From: Bipolaris cookei
Taxonomy: Eukaryota; Ascomycota; Dothideomycetes; Pleosporales; Pleosporaceae
DNA length: 64,000 nucleotides
Assembly: GCA_002286855.1 (NCBI GenBank)
Contig: NRSV01000085.1
Location: 40,511 to 104,510, forward strand
Direction: 5' to 3'
Every line of letters begins with the position of its first letter. The stretch's first letter is position 1. Positions 45,601 to 57,006 of this stretch are shown in pieces. The notes beneath the pieces are model-generated. The model was not told the DNA's origin. It ran no database searches and was given only the letters and a program-made list of their open reading frames with translations. A program made the translations under genes and the position numbers.

Positions 45601-47425
45601 TGGGTCAGGGTTGGTAGCAATCGTCTTCCAGATGGAGTCTGCTTGGCTATCTGTCCAGCGATGGTTCACCACAAGAAACCCGATGATATTACCACTTCGT
45701 TGAAGAATTTGTGGATGGGAGTCGACGCTGATGATGTATTCGACGACTTTCCCGTCGATCAGGAAGTCTGATAGGTAGTTCATGACTGGATGGTTAGGTA
45801 CTGTGTCGTTATCACTGTATTGCTTGAAAATCTCAACCAAACCCGAATCCATCATGCCGATGCTCATTACCCGCAAGTCCATCTTGCCCTTCATGAGATA
45901 CTTGCGAAGAATCTTGAACTTCCATGCGTTGGCAACAAGAGCAGCCAAAGACCCAGGGTCTTGGCGATACTCGTCTTGCTCTATGCGAGGGGTAATCTCG
46001 GTAGGTGATGAGGTAGTTGGCGAATCCGGGTCCCTGAAATCTAAGAATCTGGAAACTAGATCCGCTTCTATTTCTTTATCCCAGAGGCAAAGTTCGAATA
46101 GCAAGGCATGAAAATGTTGAACTAGGTCCCGTGCAATGCTGGCTTCGGCAGTTCTGTTCAAGTTGAACAAATCGTCCATGTACTTTTCTAGAAAAAGTAG
46201 AGTGGAGCGACTGAACTCGGTCCGGTCGTGCGCGCTGCTCGGGATAGCACTGCGGAAAATTGATGAGCCCAGTGCGACCAACACAGGCGAGGTGAAGATG
46301 GCGAGGTGATTCTGCGTCCCTATGGGCACCTGAAGGATTGCATCGTTGGCTAGCTGAAGGAGGTTCCAAGCCCCGTTGGCAGCCATAAAGTCCTGCTGTA
46401 ATCGCAAGACCATCTTGCGAATGTTTACGGAACACTCTTTGCTGACCATGTGGTATGCTGGAACTTTATCGGATCGAAGAATAGTATGTAAATGTCGAAG
46501 GTGCTTTTGGCTGATCAAAGGCAAAAGATATATGTCGTCGGGCCGCGGCTGAGAAATTAGGAGGGCATCTACGTGCAGGAGAAAAGAAGATATTCTGACG
46601 TAGGCGCTCAAGAAGCTGTAAAACGCGTCACCTACCCGGTGGTCATGGGCATGGCGCGTGAACGAGACCCTGCGAGAGAGGACTTTGTGCACCAAAAGAC
46701 CAAAATCGTCCCAGAATGCTACTCTGGTCACATAAAAGCCCTGCATGTCCACCGAGGGATCGGGGAGGTTGACGAGCCATTGCGAAAGGTCCAGAAAGAA
46801 GTCGGCATCAATATCATTATCGACTGGTGATTGTTAGCACGAAGGGCCCACTAAACGTAGGCCTGGCAAAGAAGAACGCACTGTCCTGCACATGCTGAGC
46901 CAAATCACGGACTACACTAGTATAGCTACCAACATGAGAATAGGGAAACCGGCGGAAGTGGTCCTCGGGGTCCATGTGCACGGCAAGGCCGACTGCCTCG
47001 TCGTTGTCATCGTCGTCTTCGTCGTCGACGACCATGACGGGAGGGCTGGCAGCATCGTCATCGGAGCTAGCGATGAGTATGGGCGAGTGGGCCGGGGCAG
47101 GCGACGGACTGGCAGCAACGTCACCTGTGTGGCTGTGGTGGTGGTCGTCTCCAGCGCGTACCGGGGATGAAGGCGGGTGGGAGCGTATGGTCATCTCTAC
47201 CTGGTTGTCCGGGGGCGAAGTGGCCATGTCGGGAGGGGTATGGGGCTCTGTGGACATGGCACACAGAGTGCGGGTGTTGCTCCCACTGTGCAGGCGGGGG
47301 CGTTTGCGGGTGAAGCTCGCGTCGGCGTCTTCAATGGGATCACGGCGCGGCGGCGAGGCGGGGGCGATTGTTGCTGGCTCGTCGGCAGCGACAGACTGCA
47401 CTAGGTCATTGTCCTGCGCGGTCAT
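39651..47425 (-). CDS. USP9X/FAF-like ubiquitin-specific protease, 2508 aa
   Basis: Very large cysteine deubiquitinase. Six minus-strand exons close to 7527 nt: 47425-46882, 46823-43975, 43927-43766, 43716-42020, 41973-41325, 41276-39651. Residues 1-180 are Pro/Ser-rich and acidic. A long helical region (about 190-1550), as in USP9X/USP34-type enzymes, precedes the catalytic domain. The Cys box reads YVGLYNPRAICYANSLLAQL (Cys near residue 1577; the family usually has GLxNxGxTCYxNS). Then come YKCESCDRYVDAVKRTCFKE (zinc-binding Cys pair and the exon 4/5 join), NLIFHLKRFEFDL, and the His box HTGTCEHGHYYSYIRE with WVEFDDSNVVPF. The exon 2/3 junction could use a nearby alternative acceptor in the same frame. 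The C-terminal 700 residues are helical and end acidic. Confidence 0.88.
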
Positions 47426-48028
47426 GGCGGTGAAAGACGAGGGCGACTGAGGGCAGAGGAACTAGGCGTGGCCAGGCAGAGAGGGCAAGCAGCTCCTCTG
47501 ATGCAGGCAGCAGCAGTCTGGCCAGCCTTGCTAGCCCGAGTCCTCGCGCGCAGCCAAAGGAAATGCAGCGCGACTATGGTCATGGGCCGCAGCAACCTTT
47601 TGGCGAGATGGGCGGTGGAATTGTGCGGGTGAATTCACAAGAGGCAGAGGCAAAGGCAGAGGCGGACGCGCAGGGCTGGTGGGATATGTGTGTCTTGTCC
47701 AATTCGGTCCCTCATGAAGATGCAATGCAGCTCAGCCAAACAGCCCCACCATCGTCATTGGCTCCCGCACTTGGCGTGAACCCACCACTAGCCGGAGACC
47801 AGGATAGCCCATGCCCGCCCAACATGGACAAATCCTCCTTCTAATGCAGGCACGCTTGTAAATCCACCAGGACCCTTCACTCTGCTCGACCCCGATTGCT
47901 GGTCGCCGTCGGACGCACTTCGGGCGCTTCAAGGCGTGACATCGTCCCTTGTTTTTGACTCTTTCACTACCTACTCTCCTTGGACGCAGCGGGAAAACAA
48001 GAGGAAAAATCATCATCCATCTCCAGTC
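47426..48028. promoter_or_regulatory. Shared upstream region of the deubiquitinase and POP3-like genes
   Basis: 603 bp between two divergent start codons, therefore containing both promoters. Short frames here (for example 47563-47844) have no support. Confidence 0.45.
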
Positions 48029-48905
48029 ATGGCGCCCGCTACAAAGCAAAACACCAAGCCTGTCTTCAAAACGGCGTCGCCTTTTACAGAGACTCAATGG
48101 TTTGGGCATCCCCCACTGACTGACTGACGGGCATTGCTGAGCGGCGCAGGCCAGAGCTATCGCATGACGATGAGCTGGTCGTCCTCGAAATGCTGTCCAA
48201 GTAGGTACGCAATGTGCTGCAGGAAAACCACTTCGGTGCCAGCCTGCACAATTTTCCCCCCTGCACTGTCACTGACGAACCATCGCCAGCCTCATCGCGC
48301 CGCTAGGCGACCACCGCAGAACCCACATGCACCCATCCAAAGGCAAGAAGCGAAAGCGCGCCACCACCAAACCGGATCAAGATGACTCCACCACCGAGAC
48401 CCCACCGCCTCCACCACCCATAGGCAACCACCTACTCATTGGCCTCAACAGCGTCACCCGGCACCTAGAAGCCCTGGCAGCAAAGACGGCGCCTTCGACG
48501 ACACTCGTCGCTTCTGCCAACCAGCATGCCCCTGGCGACGACTTGCGCCCTCTGAGCATAGTCATACTCACCCACCCAAAACCATCTCTCTCACCAGCTC
48601 ATGCCCATCTCCCTACCTTGGTTCATCTAAGCACCCTCTCACCACCATCTGCTACGTCAGATGCCCCACTGACAGCAACCCGCCTAGTCCCTCTGCCCAC
48701 ATCGGCAGAAAGCCGACTTGCCTCCAGCCTGCATATCCCTCGCGTTGGTGCCCTAGCTATCTACGCAGACGCACCTGGAGCCAGGATGCTGGAGGACTAT
48801 GTTCGCGAACACATTGGCGTGACAAAATGCAAGTGGGTCCCAGAGACCTTGAGTGCAGAATGGCGGGGGATGAAAGTGAGCCAGGAAGTACCACGGGCAA
48901 AGTAA
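48029..48905 (+). CDS. POP3: RNase P/MRP protein subunit POP3-like, 245 aa
   Basis: Protein subunit of RNase P and RNase MRP, acting in tRNA and rRNA maturation in the nucleus. Three exons: 48029-48099, 48150-48200 (51 nt), 48290-48905; phases close to 738 nt. Splicing builds PVFKTASPFTETQWPELS, HDDELVVLEMLSNLIAPLGD, then HRRTHMHPSKGKKRKRA. The next part, NHLLIGLNSVTRHLEALA and SIVILTHPKPSLSPAHAHLP, resembles the L7Ae-like fold of Pop3 (GxNxVTRxLE). The C-terminal part has PRVGALAIYADAPGARMLED and KCKWVPETLS. Both introns are about 50-90 nt with canonical ends. Length and the HPSKGKKRKR motif fit filamentous-fungal POP3. Confidence 0.78.
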
Positions 48906-49081
48906 CAAAGAGATAGGATTCATCAATCATAGCACCAAAGAGACGGATTGAGTGACCATGCGAAAGAGTCGATTTTAGGTTTGGTACATCGACATATACT
49001 TTTGACACCGACGCAAGACAATGCCCTGCGATGCAAGTAGAATACATATAACAATAGAATCTACCAGAAAAGATACTGCAC

Positions 49082-50718
49082 TCAGCCTAAGAAGTCTTGA
49101 ACAGCACCACCAACGTTTTCCAGGTCCAGCAAGAACGTGTCGTGACCAAACAAGCTCTTTTCCTCGCCTAGTTCAATATGCCTCACATTCTTGTTACCTG
49201 CCCGCTTCAGTGTAGTCGCAATCTCCTTTTGCTGCCATGCAGGGAACAGAATGTCACTTGCAACACCCAGCACCAGAACTGGCGTGTTCGCCAGCGGCTT
49301 GAGACCCGCCACTAGATCTGCCGGGGGTTCGTTGCCGTCCGTCTGCGTCAGTAACTCCGGCTCGACTGGCTGTTCTTTTTCTTCGTACGGCTCATCAGGC
49401 AATGTCAAGCTGCAAACATCGCTATTGGCATCGCCGGCCATACCTTGTCCATTCAGGTACGCTTGTATCTTTCCGCTGTTCGCCATGCGCACTTCGTTGA
49501 TGCGATTTCGATGTTCTTGGCCGAGGTCAAAGAGGTCCATGGCTTTGGAGACGTAGAGCAAACTGTTGGGGTCATATTCCAGACACCATTTTTCTCCCGC
49601 GTGGTCAAGATATGTCTCAATTAGAAAGTCTGGGCATAATGCTGGGGGCCGTGAAGGGTCGGCGCGCCGTCGGCCAAACCGCTGTTCCCATTCCGGTCCA
49701 CTACGATAGGTAACTGTAGCGATTTCTCGAGCAAGCTTCATGCCGCCGTGTGGAGGAATGCCGTCATAGTAGAAACCTCGAGCCCAATTTGGGTCCATCA
49801 TTAATACTGCTGTAGCATTAACTCGTGTTCACAAGGGCTACCATATTCCACGTACTGACCTTGTCGTTGAGTATGCCTCATGGCGATGCTGTAGGGGTGG
49901 CTGCGGGCACACCCGCTGATGCTGACCACACGGCCCACCCGTTCTGGGAATAGAGTCCCAGCAGCCAAGCTCTGCATGCCACCCATGCTTGAACCCACAC
50001 TTGCATACAGCTTTTGGATGCCTAGGTTATCCAGCAGTCGGAACTGCGCGCGCACCATATCTTCCATAGTGAGAATCGGGAATCGTGTCGCATATCGCTC
50101 GCCATTGGCAGGATCAATGGACGAGGGACCAGTTGAGCCGTAGCAACCTCCAATTACATTGGTACAAATGACAAAGTACTTGTCGGTATCCAGTGGCTTT
50201 CCTGGTCCAATGAATTTCTCCCACCATCCTGGCTTCGTGTTCGTCTCGGTGCTGTGGGCATGACTGGATGCTGACAGACCGGTATGAAGCAAGATGGCAT
50301 TGCTCTTGCTCGAGTTCAGCTGCCCCCATGTCTCATATGCGATATTGAACTCGGGGAGTATGCCGCCCCAATCTAGTAGTATCGGCTGTGTCGAGTGGAA
50401 GTTGAGCGTGTGTCCGGATGTATACGAGGGCTCGGGGCCAGATGACGATCGTTTTCTTGATAGTGATGCAGAGCGCGATTCGTGGGCATCCAGACAGGGA
50501 AAAGAGAGAGCGGGGTTGGACGATTCGACCTCATGAGCAGATGCGGCATGCTGGGCTTTGCGCGGATACTGATTGTGGATCTTTCGCGCAGGTTGATTCG
50601 ACTGCCGTCTCGCAAACCTTAGGGAAGTATGGGTTGGCCTCGGTACGAAACATTGTGGGGTAGACGACGCGAATGTCAATGGGCGCGCGCGAGTAAGCAG
50701 ATTGCGGGGGACGCTCAT
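49082..50718 (-). CDS. MET2: Homoserine O-acetyltransferase (Met2), 528 aa
   Basis: Acetyl-CoA:homoserine O-acetyltransferase, the branch-point enzyme of methionine synthesis, alpha/beta-hydrolase fold. Exons 50718-49860 and 49809-49082 around a 50-nt intron (GTCAGT donor, GCTACAG acceptor); splicing gives MRHTQRQAVLMMDPNWARGF, the expected join. Motifs: LDWGGILPEFNIAYETWGQL, NAILLHTGLSASSHA, VIGGCYGSTGPSSIDP, nucleophile elbow VGSSMGGMQSL (Ser near residue 246), VLGVASDILFPAWQQ (Asp) and GHDTFLLD (His). The first 100 residues are an unconserved Arg/Ser-rich extension. An insertion between VCSLTLPDEPYEEKEQ and AGLKPLANTPV is common in fungal versions. Only 176 bp separate it from the convergent POP3 gene. 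Confidence 0.93.
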
Positions 50719-52316
50719 GGTTGTTGTCTGCTACCTACAGCGCTCGCAGGTCGAGCACAGAGGTAATGCGAGTGTGGAGGCGAAGTACACAAATTCCATG
50801 ACGATGCTAAGTTCTGGATTACAAACAGCAACGCGCGAAAGTAATGGAAATGCGACCATGCCGGACCCAATGACGTCGCAAGAAGATGGCGTGCTTCCTC
50901 GAGCGACCCCCGTCGTGCCAAGCCCCTTTGGGAACGCGATTGTGTCTTTGCGTGTGCCCTCGGTTTTTTGCCAAATAAAGAAGTGTATCTTACACGATAG
51001 AGCCTCAGTGGCTATAGTGTTTTTTTTGTCTTGTTAAACTGATTCTCGGTCGGACTTCGCTCTTTGAAACACACGGCGTATTCTCAAGTTAGCATCTTCC
51101 CTCAATCTCAAAAAAGGGTGTGCTCAACCGCCCTGTCACAGATGCTGATGATGGATGCTTTTGCAGCACAAGGCTTGGGAAAAACAAGTTACCAAGTCCT
51201 GTCTACTCAATGAATTGCACATCTCAAGGTCGATCAGCTGGACCTTGGGCATAGTGGCCTTTTGCAATGTCCGGCAAATAGGCCTAGTTCAGGTACAAAA
51301 ATACCTGGCAGGTGGGTCTACAGTGGCCAGAACGTGAACTGAAGGAAAGCACCCGGACTTGGTTACCTCTTGAGCTCCGACGATGGATAGAGGCTCCATG
51401 GAGCCGCTCGCCTATGGCAACCGTGCACCGTCCACGGGTGGACAGGGAACCATGCTAGGTGGGCAAAAGGAGGTGCCCGGCTGCCTCATGAACATCATAA
51501 ACAACAAGAAATGGATACAGTGGATACAATGCGGGATCCGTGTACTCGAGGAGGAATATCTTGCGGGTGCCCGGTACAGGCTGTAGCTCTAAGCGCCGTA
51601 GTGCCAATGGATGGTGTTGCACCGTGTTTGGAGACGTGCAACATGGAAATAACAGGACAACGCAGCCATGGTGCACTTGGCAGGCAGGACAGTGAAGGCA
51701 ATGTCACGCTGCCCCTTGGAAAGGTCGAGCAGAGAATTGATATTGAGGGTTTGTTTTGCGTTCGTCGATCAGGGCTTGGGAACGGGGGCAAAGTGGCGTT
51801 CGCAAAGGACTTGAGAGTCCATGTGGTGCTTTTGAGACGCCGCATGATCCCCTGAGCGTTTGACGACATGCAGACACCAGGCTAATTTTGGGATACACAA
51901 GGCATGGCATCCAAGCGGGCAGGCAGTGTGCGGCGGAGGAGAATTAAGTGTGCAAACTAGGCTCCTTCGCCCCAAATGCGCATGCAGGGATTGTCATCAG
52001 AAGCTTGAAATGGGAATGGGCGAGGTCTGAGGTTTCCAGGGCTGAGCCAGTGATGTCTTGGCTGACCGCCGGCGTCACTCAGTCGCGCCTACCCACCCCA
52101 AACGTCTGCAAACCTTCTTCCCTTCTCGAACCCTCGTGTGCCCGGATCCCGTCGACTTTTTGAATCCCATATCCCCTCCGCTAATCCACTGCCTCGTGAC
52201 ATTCCCAATCCGCCGCCCACCCCGTCCACCCTGCTCACACTGCCCCGACTGCCGCACTACATAGGGAGCGTCAAACCACACCAGTTCAGGTCTGCACTGC
52301 ACCCACCACCTCTGCC
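50719..52316. other. Divergent intergenic region, no gene recognised
   Basis: 1.6 kb between MET2 and the Cdc4-like gene, which are divergent. Frames up to 124 codons occur on the minus strand and 114 on the plus strand at about 51495-51870, antisense to each other, with no recognisable domain. The 250 bp before 52317 are CT-rich, as is usual for a fungal promoter and leader. Confidence 0.5.
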
Positions 52317-54593
52317 ATGGACCCCGACTACTTCACGCCGGTGCGAGAAGACCAAGACGCTGCCGGCGCCCCCATAGAGGACTCGGACACAGATATGGCC
52401 GCCTCTGCTAGCGCAACAGCCTCATCCTCGCGATCCGCCATGTACACCTCACCCAGCGTCCACGGGCGCAAAGGTCGCATGTCTCGCTCAGGAGCACCCA
52501 GGCCTATAATCACACCTACCAGTCCTCTTTCCTCGACTATTCCGCACAATCTGCTGCCGTCGGCGCCCGCCTCGCCGCCCACACCTGCGCCAAGTCCTAC
52601 GCCAACGCAGAGGGTGCCGGACTGGAGTACCGCCGCCGAACACGAAGATGGCGACATCAAGAGCATACGGGCACAGTTTGGAGACATGAACCGGGCAGAG
52701 CGCATGCGGCTGCTCGGCGAGCTGCTCAACCTGTGCGACAGCCAAGAGTTGAGCTTCGTTGCCGAGTTTGTCAGTCCCAGACTAAAGAAGGACCCGTTCA
52801 TGGTCCTGCCTACTGAACTCTGTTTGAGAGTGCGTTCTGATTCGTACTGTTACCCTGGTAGACATAGCTGACCTCACTCAGATACTCGAATGTGTAGATG
52901 ACCCTACCACTCTGGCTCGGGCATCGCAAGTATCCAAGAAATGGCGCGAGCTCGTCAATGACGATAGTGCTTGGCGGTTGCTCTGCCAAAAGTTCTCCTT
53001 CAGGGCGCTACCAAAACAGGACAAGATGGAAGAAGATGAGCCAAACGACCAAATGGAAGATGCAGAGTCGAAGCCGTGGTGGCACGGTGATGAGCGCACG
53101 GCCAGGCTGGATGATGCGTCATCGGCACGCGACCACCTTGAAGTCGGACCCTCGAATAGTAGTCCAGAAGGACTGCGAACGCAAAGCCTTGACCGTGCAG
53201 CCAAGAGGAAACCATCTCAACGAAAGCAGCAGGTCACCACATATCGATCACATTTCAAGCAGCGGTACATGGTGGAGACTGCATGGCGCAACGGCGGAGT
53301 CTGCGACGCGCGACAGATCACCCCGGATCAGGGCGTAGTGACCAGCTTACATTTGACTAACAAGTACATTGTTGTTGCGCTTGACAATGCCAAGATACAC
53401 GTATTCGATACTGTTGGCGACCACCAAAAGACGCTCCAAGGACACGTCATGGGCGTGTGGGCAATGGTGCCGTGGGGCGATCTCCTCGTCAGTGGAGGAT
53501 GCGACCGCGATGTGCGCGTCTGGAATCTTGCAACTGGGTACGGCCCCTGCACTTCTAACTAATATCAGTCACTAACCCACATACACAGCTTCCCCCAATT
53601 CACCCTCCGTGGTCACACGTCAACAGTGCGATGTCTGAAGATGTCCGATGCCAACACGGCCATTTCTGGATCCAGAGACACCACTCTACGCATCTGGGAC
53701 CTGAAGAAGGGACTGTGCAAGCACGTACTTATTGGCCATCAAGCCAGCGTCCGATGTCTCGAGATACACGGTGACATTGTTGTGTCCGGAAGCTATGACA
53801 CTACAGCTAAGATTTGGAGCATATCAGAGGGCAAGTGCCTCCGCACGTTGACCGGACATTTTAGCCAGATTTATGCCATTGCCTTTGACGGCAAGAAGAT
53901 TGCAACAGGAAGTCTGGACACCAGCGTCCGGATATGGGATCCCAATGATGGGTAAGTCCGATTTTGTGTCACGATATGATTGGAGACTAATATTCCCATG
54001 CAGTAAATGTCTTGCTGTACTACAGGGCCACACCTCGCTTGTTGGACAGCTTCAAATGCGTGATGATATCCTTGTGACTGGTGGATCAGACGGATCGGTC
54101 CGTGTGTGGAGCCTTGCAACCTACCAAGCCATTCACCGATTAGCCGCACACGACAACAGCGTCACGAGTCTGCAATTTGACAATACGAGAATTGTCAGTG
54201 GTGGTAGCGATGGCCGCGTCAAGGTCTGGGACCTCAAGACTGGCGTTCCTGTGCGAGAATTGAGCAGCCCTGCAGAGGCTGTCTGGAGGGTGGTATTTGA
54301 GGAAGAGAAGGCTGTAATCATGGCTAGTCGGGGCGGTCGAACCATCATGGAGGTGAGCTAGCTAGAAACATTGGACATGACTTTATGATACTAATAAGGC
54401 TGACTAGGTATGGGACTTTTCACCGCCCGCCGAAGAAGATTACGACTCGCGATCGTCTACCCCAGCAAGTATGCCTGATCGTCTCGAAGTCGACTATAAC
54501 CGCCCACGGTCTGCCATTCTCCCTGCAACCTCGCCATTAGTACAAGACACAAACGCCAGCGATGTGACCATGGACGATGTAGCAGATCCGTAA
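52317..54593 (+). CDS. F-box/WD40 SCF substrate receptor, Cdc4/Fbxw7-like, 688 aa
   Basis: Substrate-recognition subunit of an SCF ubiquitin ligase. Five exons: 52317-52829, 52882-53537, 53589-53951, 54004-54352, 54408-54593; phases close to 2067 nt. A disordered Ser/Thr/Pro-rich N-terminus (1-110) precedes a helix (RAERMRLLGELLNLCDSQEL) and the F-box spanning exons 1 and 2: FMVLPTELCLRILECVDDP, then ASQVSKKWRELVNDDSAWRL (about 162-205). A linker and YMVETAWRNGGV lead into seven to eight WD40 repeats (about 320-620), with blocks such as LVSGGCDRDVRVWNLATG, AISGSRDTTLRIWDL, VVSGSYDTTAKIWS, IATGSLDTSVRIWD and IVSGGSDGRVKVWDL. The Arg residues in SGSRDTTLRIWD-type blades fit phosphodegron binding. 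Met30/SconB is the main alternative, but the order and linker fit Cdc4 better. Confidence 0.88.
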
Positions 54594-54829
54594 CCGGTAT
54601 GGGAGAAACGGTGAAGCATCATCGGAGCAGTAAAACCAATTCAGTCCTAGACTACAACGTCACTCACGCTGCCGCCGCAACAGCAACAACAAACAAGGGG
54701 CATGTACGAGCGAAGCATCCAACTCTCATCGGAGAGACATGCAAGGGCTCAGAGCTGGGATTTGCATTTGCAGCGGCCCTTGACTCGAGAATCAAACGCC
54801 TCATGCGGCAACATACTCAGAACACCTGG

Positions 54830-54876
<47 letters not shown>

Positions 54877-55885
54877 TATATACCCCCTCCCATGTGGTGG
54901 TTATGATTATGATGACGAGCACACAAAGAAAAAATGGCGCCTGTTTGTTCAACAAAAAAATGTACATGAAGCGGTCCCCACCTCCATGTTTACAGATATT
55001 CAACCACGTGTTGTTTTTTAAGTCACCCTGTTTACTTTCCGTTCTTGGCTTTTTGTTTGTTCAGATACCATGAAGACACTTAGGCGATCCCCGATCGACT
55101 TGTCTTGTCAAATTCTTTTTTATTTTGTTAGCTGCATCTGTAGGGCGTTTGTCTGTTGAAACCAAACTAGCATGTTTCTATATCTACATATATACTTATA
55201 GCTTTACTATACACATCTATCTTTTTTTTGTTGTTGTTCGAATAGAACGAAATGTTAGTGCGGAGATTTTGTAACGGTTATGAAAGAGGTGGGGACTTCG
55301 GCTTTTTTATTACTTCTGTTTTTAACTGATTTATAAGGAAAAAAACCAACTATGGGAATACTATGGATTGCATCATGTATGTAAAGGTGCGCCCGCTAGG
55401 GAGGGGGAAGGCGTAGTCGGAATGAAATGTTTGGAATTTTTTACTATATTTTTGTTCGTGTGTTTGTGGCTAGGTCTATGGAACAAAGGGGGAAAGGCGA
55501 AATAGGGATATCAGGAGTTGTGAGGGCTGATAGGTTAACTAATTTACCTTATTAATTATTACTGCCGTTATTACCAGGGATGTGTGGTGTTGTCGCCAGA
55601 TGCAAATCTTGTGATTTGAGATTTAGTGTCAAGCGAGAGGGCTGGACGCTGAGCTTGGGGTTGGCAGGAGTAATTTATCGCATGTTACCTTATTGAAATT
55701 AGGCTCTTATTGTAATCCGGAAGGTTTTCTTGGGTTGTGGGGAAAAAATGAACGTGTCATACTTTGGGTTTGGTCACATGGTGTGGATAGAGACCTGATG
55801 TCGGGTGACAGGGTGTGCATGGATCAAGGGTTTGTGTAGCGTGCAAATGACTTTGATGGTATTAAATTGGGTATTGGAATAAAAA
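54594..55885. other. Intergenic before the transposon cluster, with (CA)22
   Basis: About 1.3 kb after the Cdc4-like stop. A perfect dinucleotide run of about 22 CA units lies at 54831-54874, in the probable 3' untranslated region. The rest is AT-rich with T homopolymers and no supported gene. Confidence 0.5.
54831..54874. repeat. (CA)22 microsatellite
   Basis: Uninterrupted CA dinucleotides from 54831 to 54874, about 240 bp downstream of the Cdc4-like stop codon. Likely polymorphic in length. Confidence 0.95.
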
Positions 55886-55887
55886 TA

Positions 55888-56861
55888 GGCTGCTGAGATT
55901 TGTCCCTAAGGGTTTGAGATTTCTCCAACTGAAATACCGAAGATAGCAGTCTTTGCACTTTACAATGCAACTTTACCGCAACCTCAAGTGTAATCTTCAT
56001 TTTTGAAGCCAGATATGCGATCTAAATACTTTGAAGCATCTTCTATTGACATTTTGTGAGTTTCAATAGCGATGGGAACGACGTAGATGGATTTGAAGTC
56101 GACGATTTTCTTAGAAATATCAACAATATTAACGTACAGTACTAACTCAAAAGTCTGTTCGCACTAGCGTCTGGGCGCACCAACACCACTTTTTTGCCCA
56201 ACTTCAACACCGTGCAATTCCACCAAACCATGTTCGATTTTCAAATTAAGATAAGATAATTACTGCTGTGATTGCTAGTATTCTGTCTAGTACTCATTTG
56301 CCTGTATTACGGCCCGGATTCGTTGCGGCATACTCAAGATTAGACTAGCTATCAGAGTATCTGGTATTGCAAACCATGCCTACGCGAACGAACTTCTGAT
56401 AGGTGACTGTATAATTAAACCACACGATAGGCTTGTTTTAGGCTATAAACACACAGAAAGGATTTTTGTCCGTATAAGTAACAAGGTGACAGCGATCGGA
56501 TAGCTCGGAAGCTCTACCCCGCACACAGCAGTGGGCAACCCCCACAATAGGACCAAAGCAGAGAGCATAAGAAGAGAACCTTGTACGCACGTATATAGAC
56601 AAGAATTTTCAATACACACCTGTCTTTTTGGCAACCCTTCTGCATTCGTGCAAACCCTCTTTAGCCCCGCGCGTACATGCTTCGTACCTTGCTGTTTGCA
56701 CCCGGTTCATGCTTATGCTAGCTAGCTACAGAGCCCATTCAACAATTTTCGATGCTTTGAATAACTTGGATGTCCAAAAGTTTAATTGCGCTCTTGACAG
56801 CGTTAAATTGCGCGGATGTAAAGCATTTCGGTACTTCGGTTGGGGACAAATCTCAGCAGCC
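55888..56861. mobile_element. Non-autonomous TIR element, 974 bp
   Basis: The left end GGCTGCTGAGATTTGTCC (55888) and the inverted right end GGACAAATCTCAGCAGCC (ending 56861) are perfect 18-bp inverted repeats. Both are flanked directly by TA (55886-55887 and 56862-56863), the expected Tc1/mariner/pogo target duplication. Further inward, a second homologous block (CCAACTGAAATACCGAA left, CCAACCGAAGTACCGAA right after inversion) extends the similarity, and the left end carries an extra GAGATTT copy. The interior has no transposase frame, so the element should depend on a transposase in trans. Its right TA is only 5 bp from the TA of the neighbouring pogo element. Confidence 0.75.
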
Positions 56862-57006
56862 TAATGTATAACGTCTGGGATGGGCGAACCGCTCACAGTG
56901 ACAAGACCCCACCAATTTCACGACTGTTATATGACTATTATAACTCAACCACAATAATAAATAAAAATTATAATAAGCTACCCTACTTAGACTCAAATCT
57001 TACATC

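Noticed and set aside
51495..51870. Overlapping frames of 124 (minus) and 114 (plus) codons
   Set aside because: They are antisense to each other, neither resembles a known protein, and both lie in a divergent promoter region.
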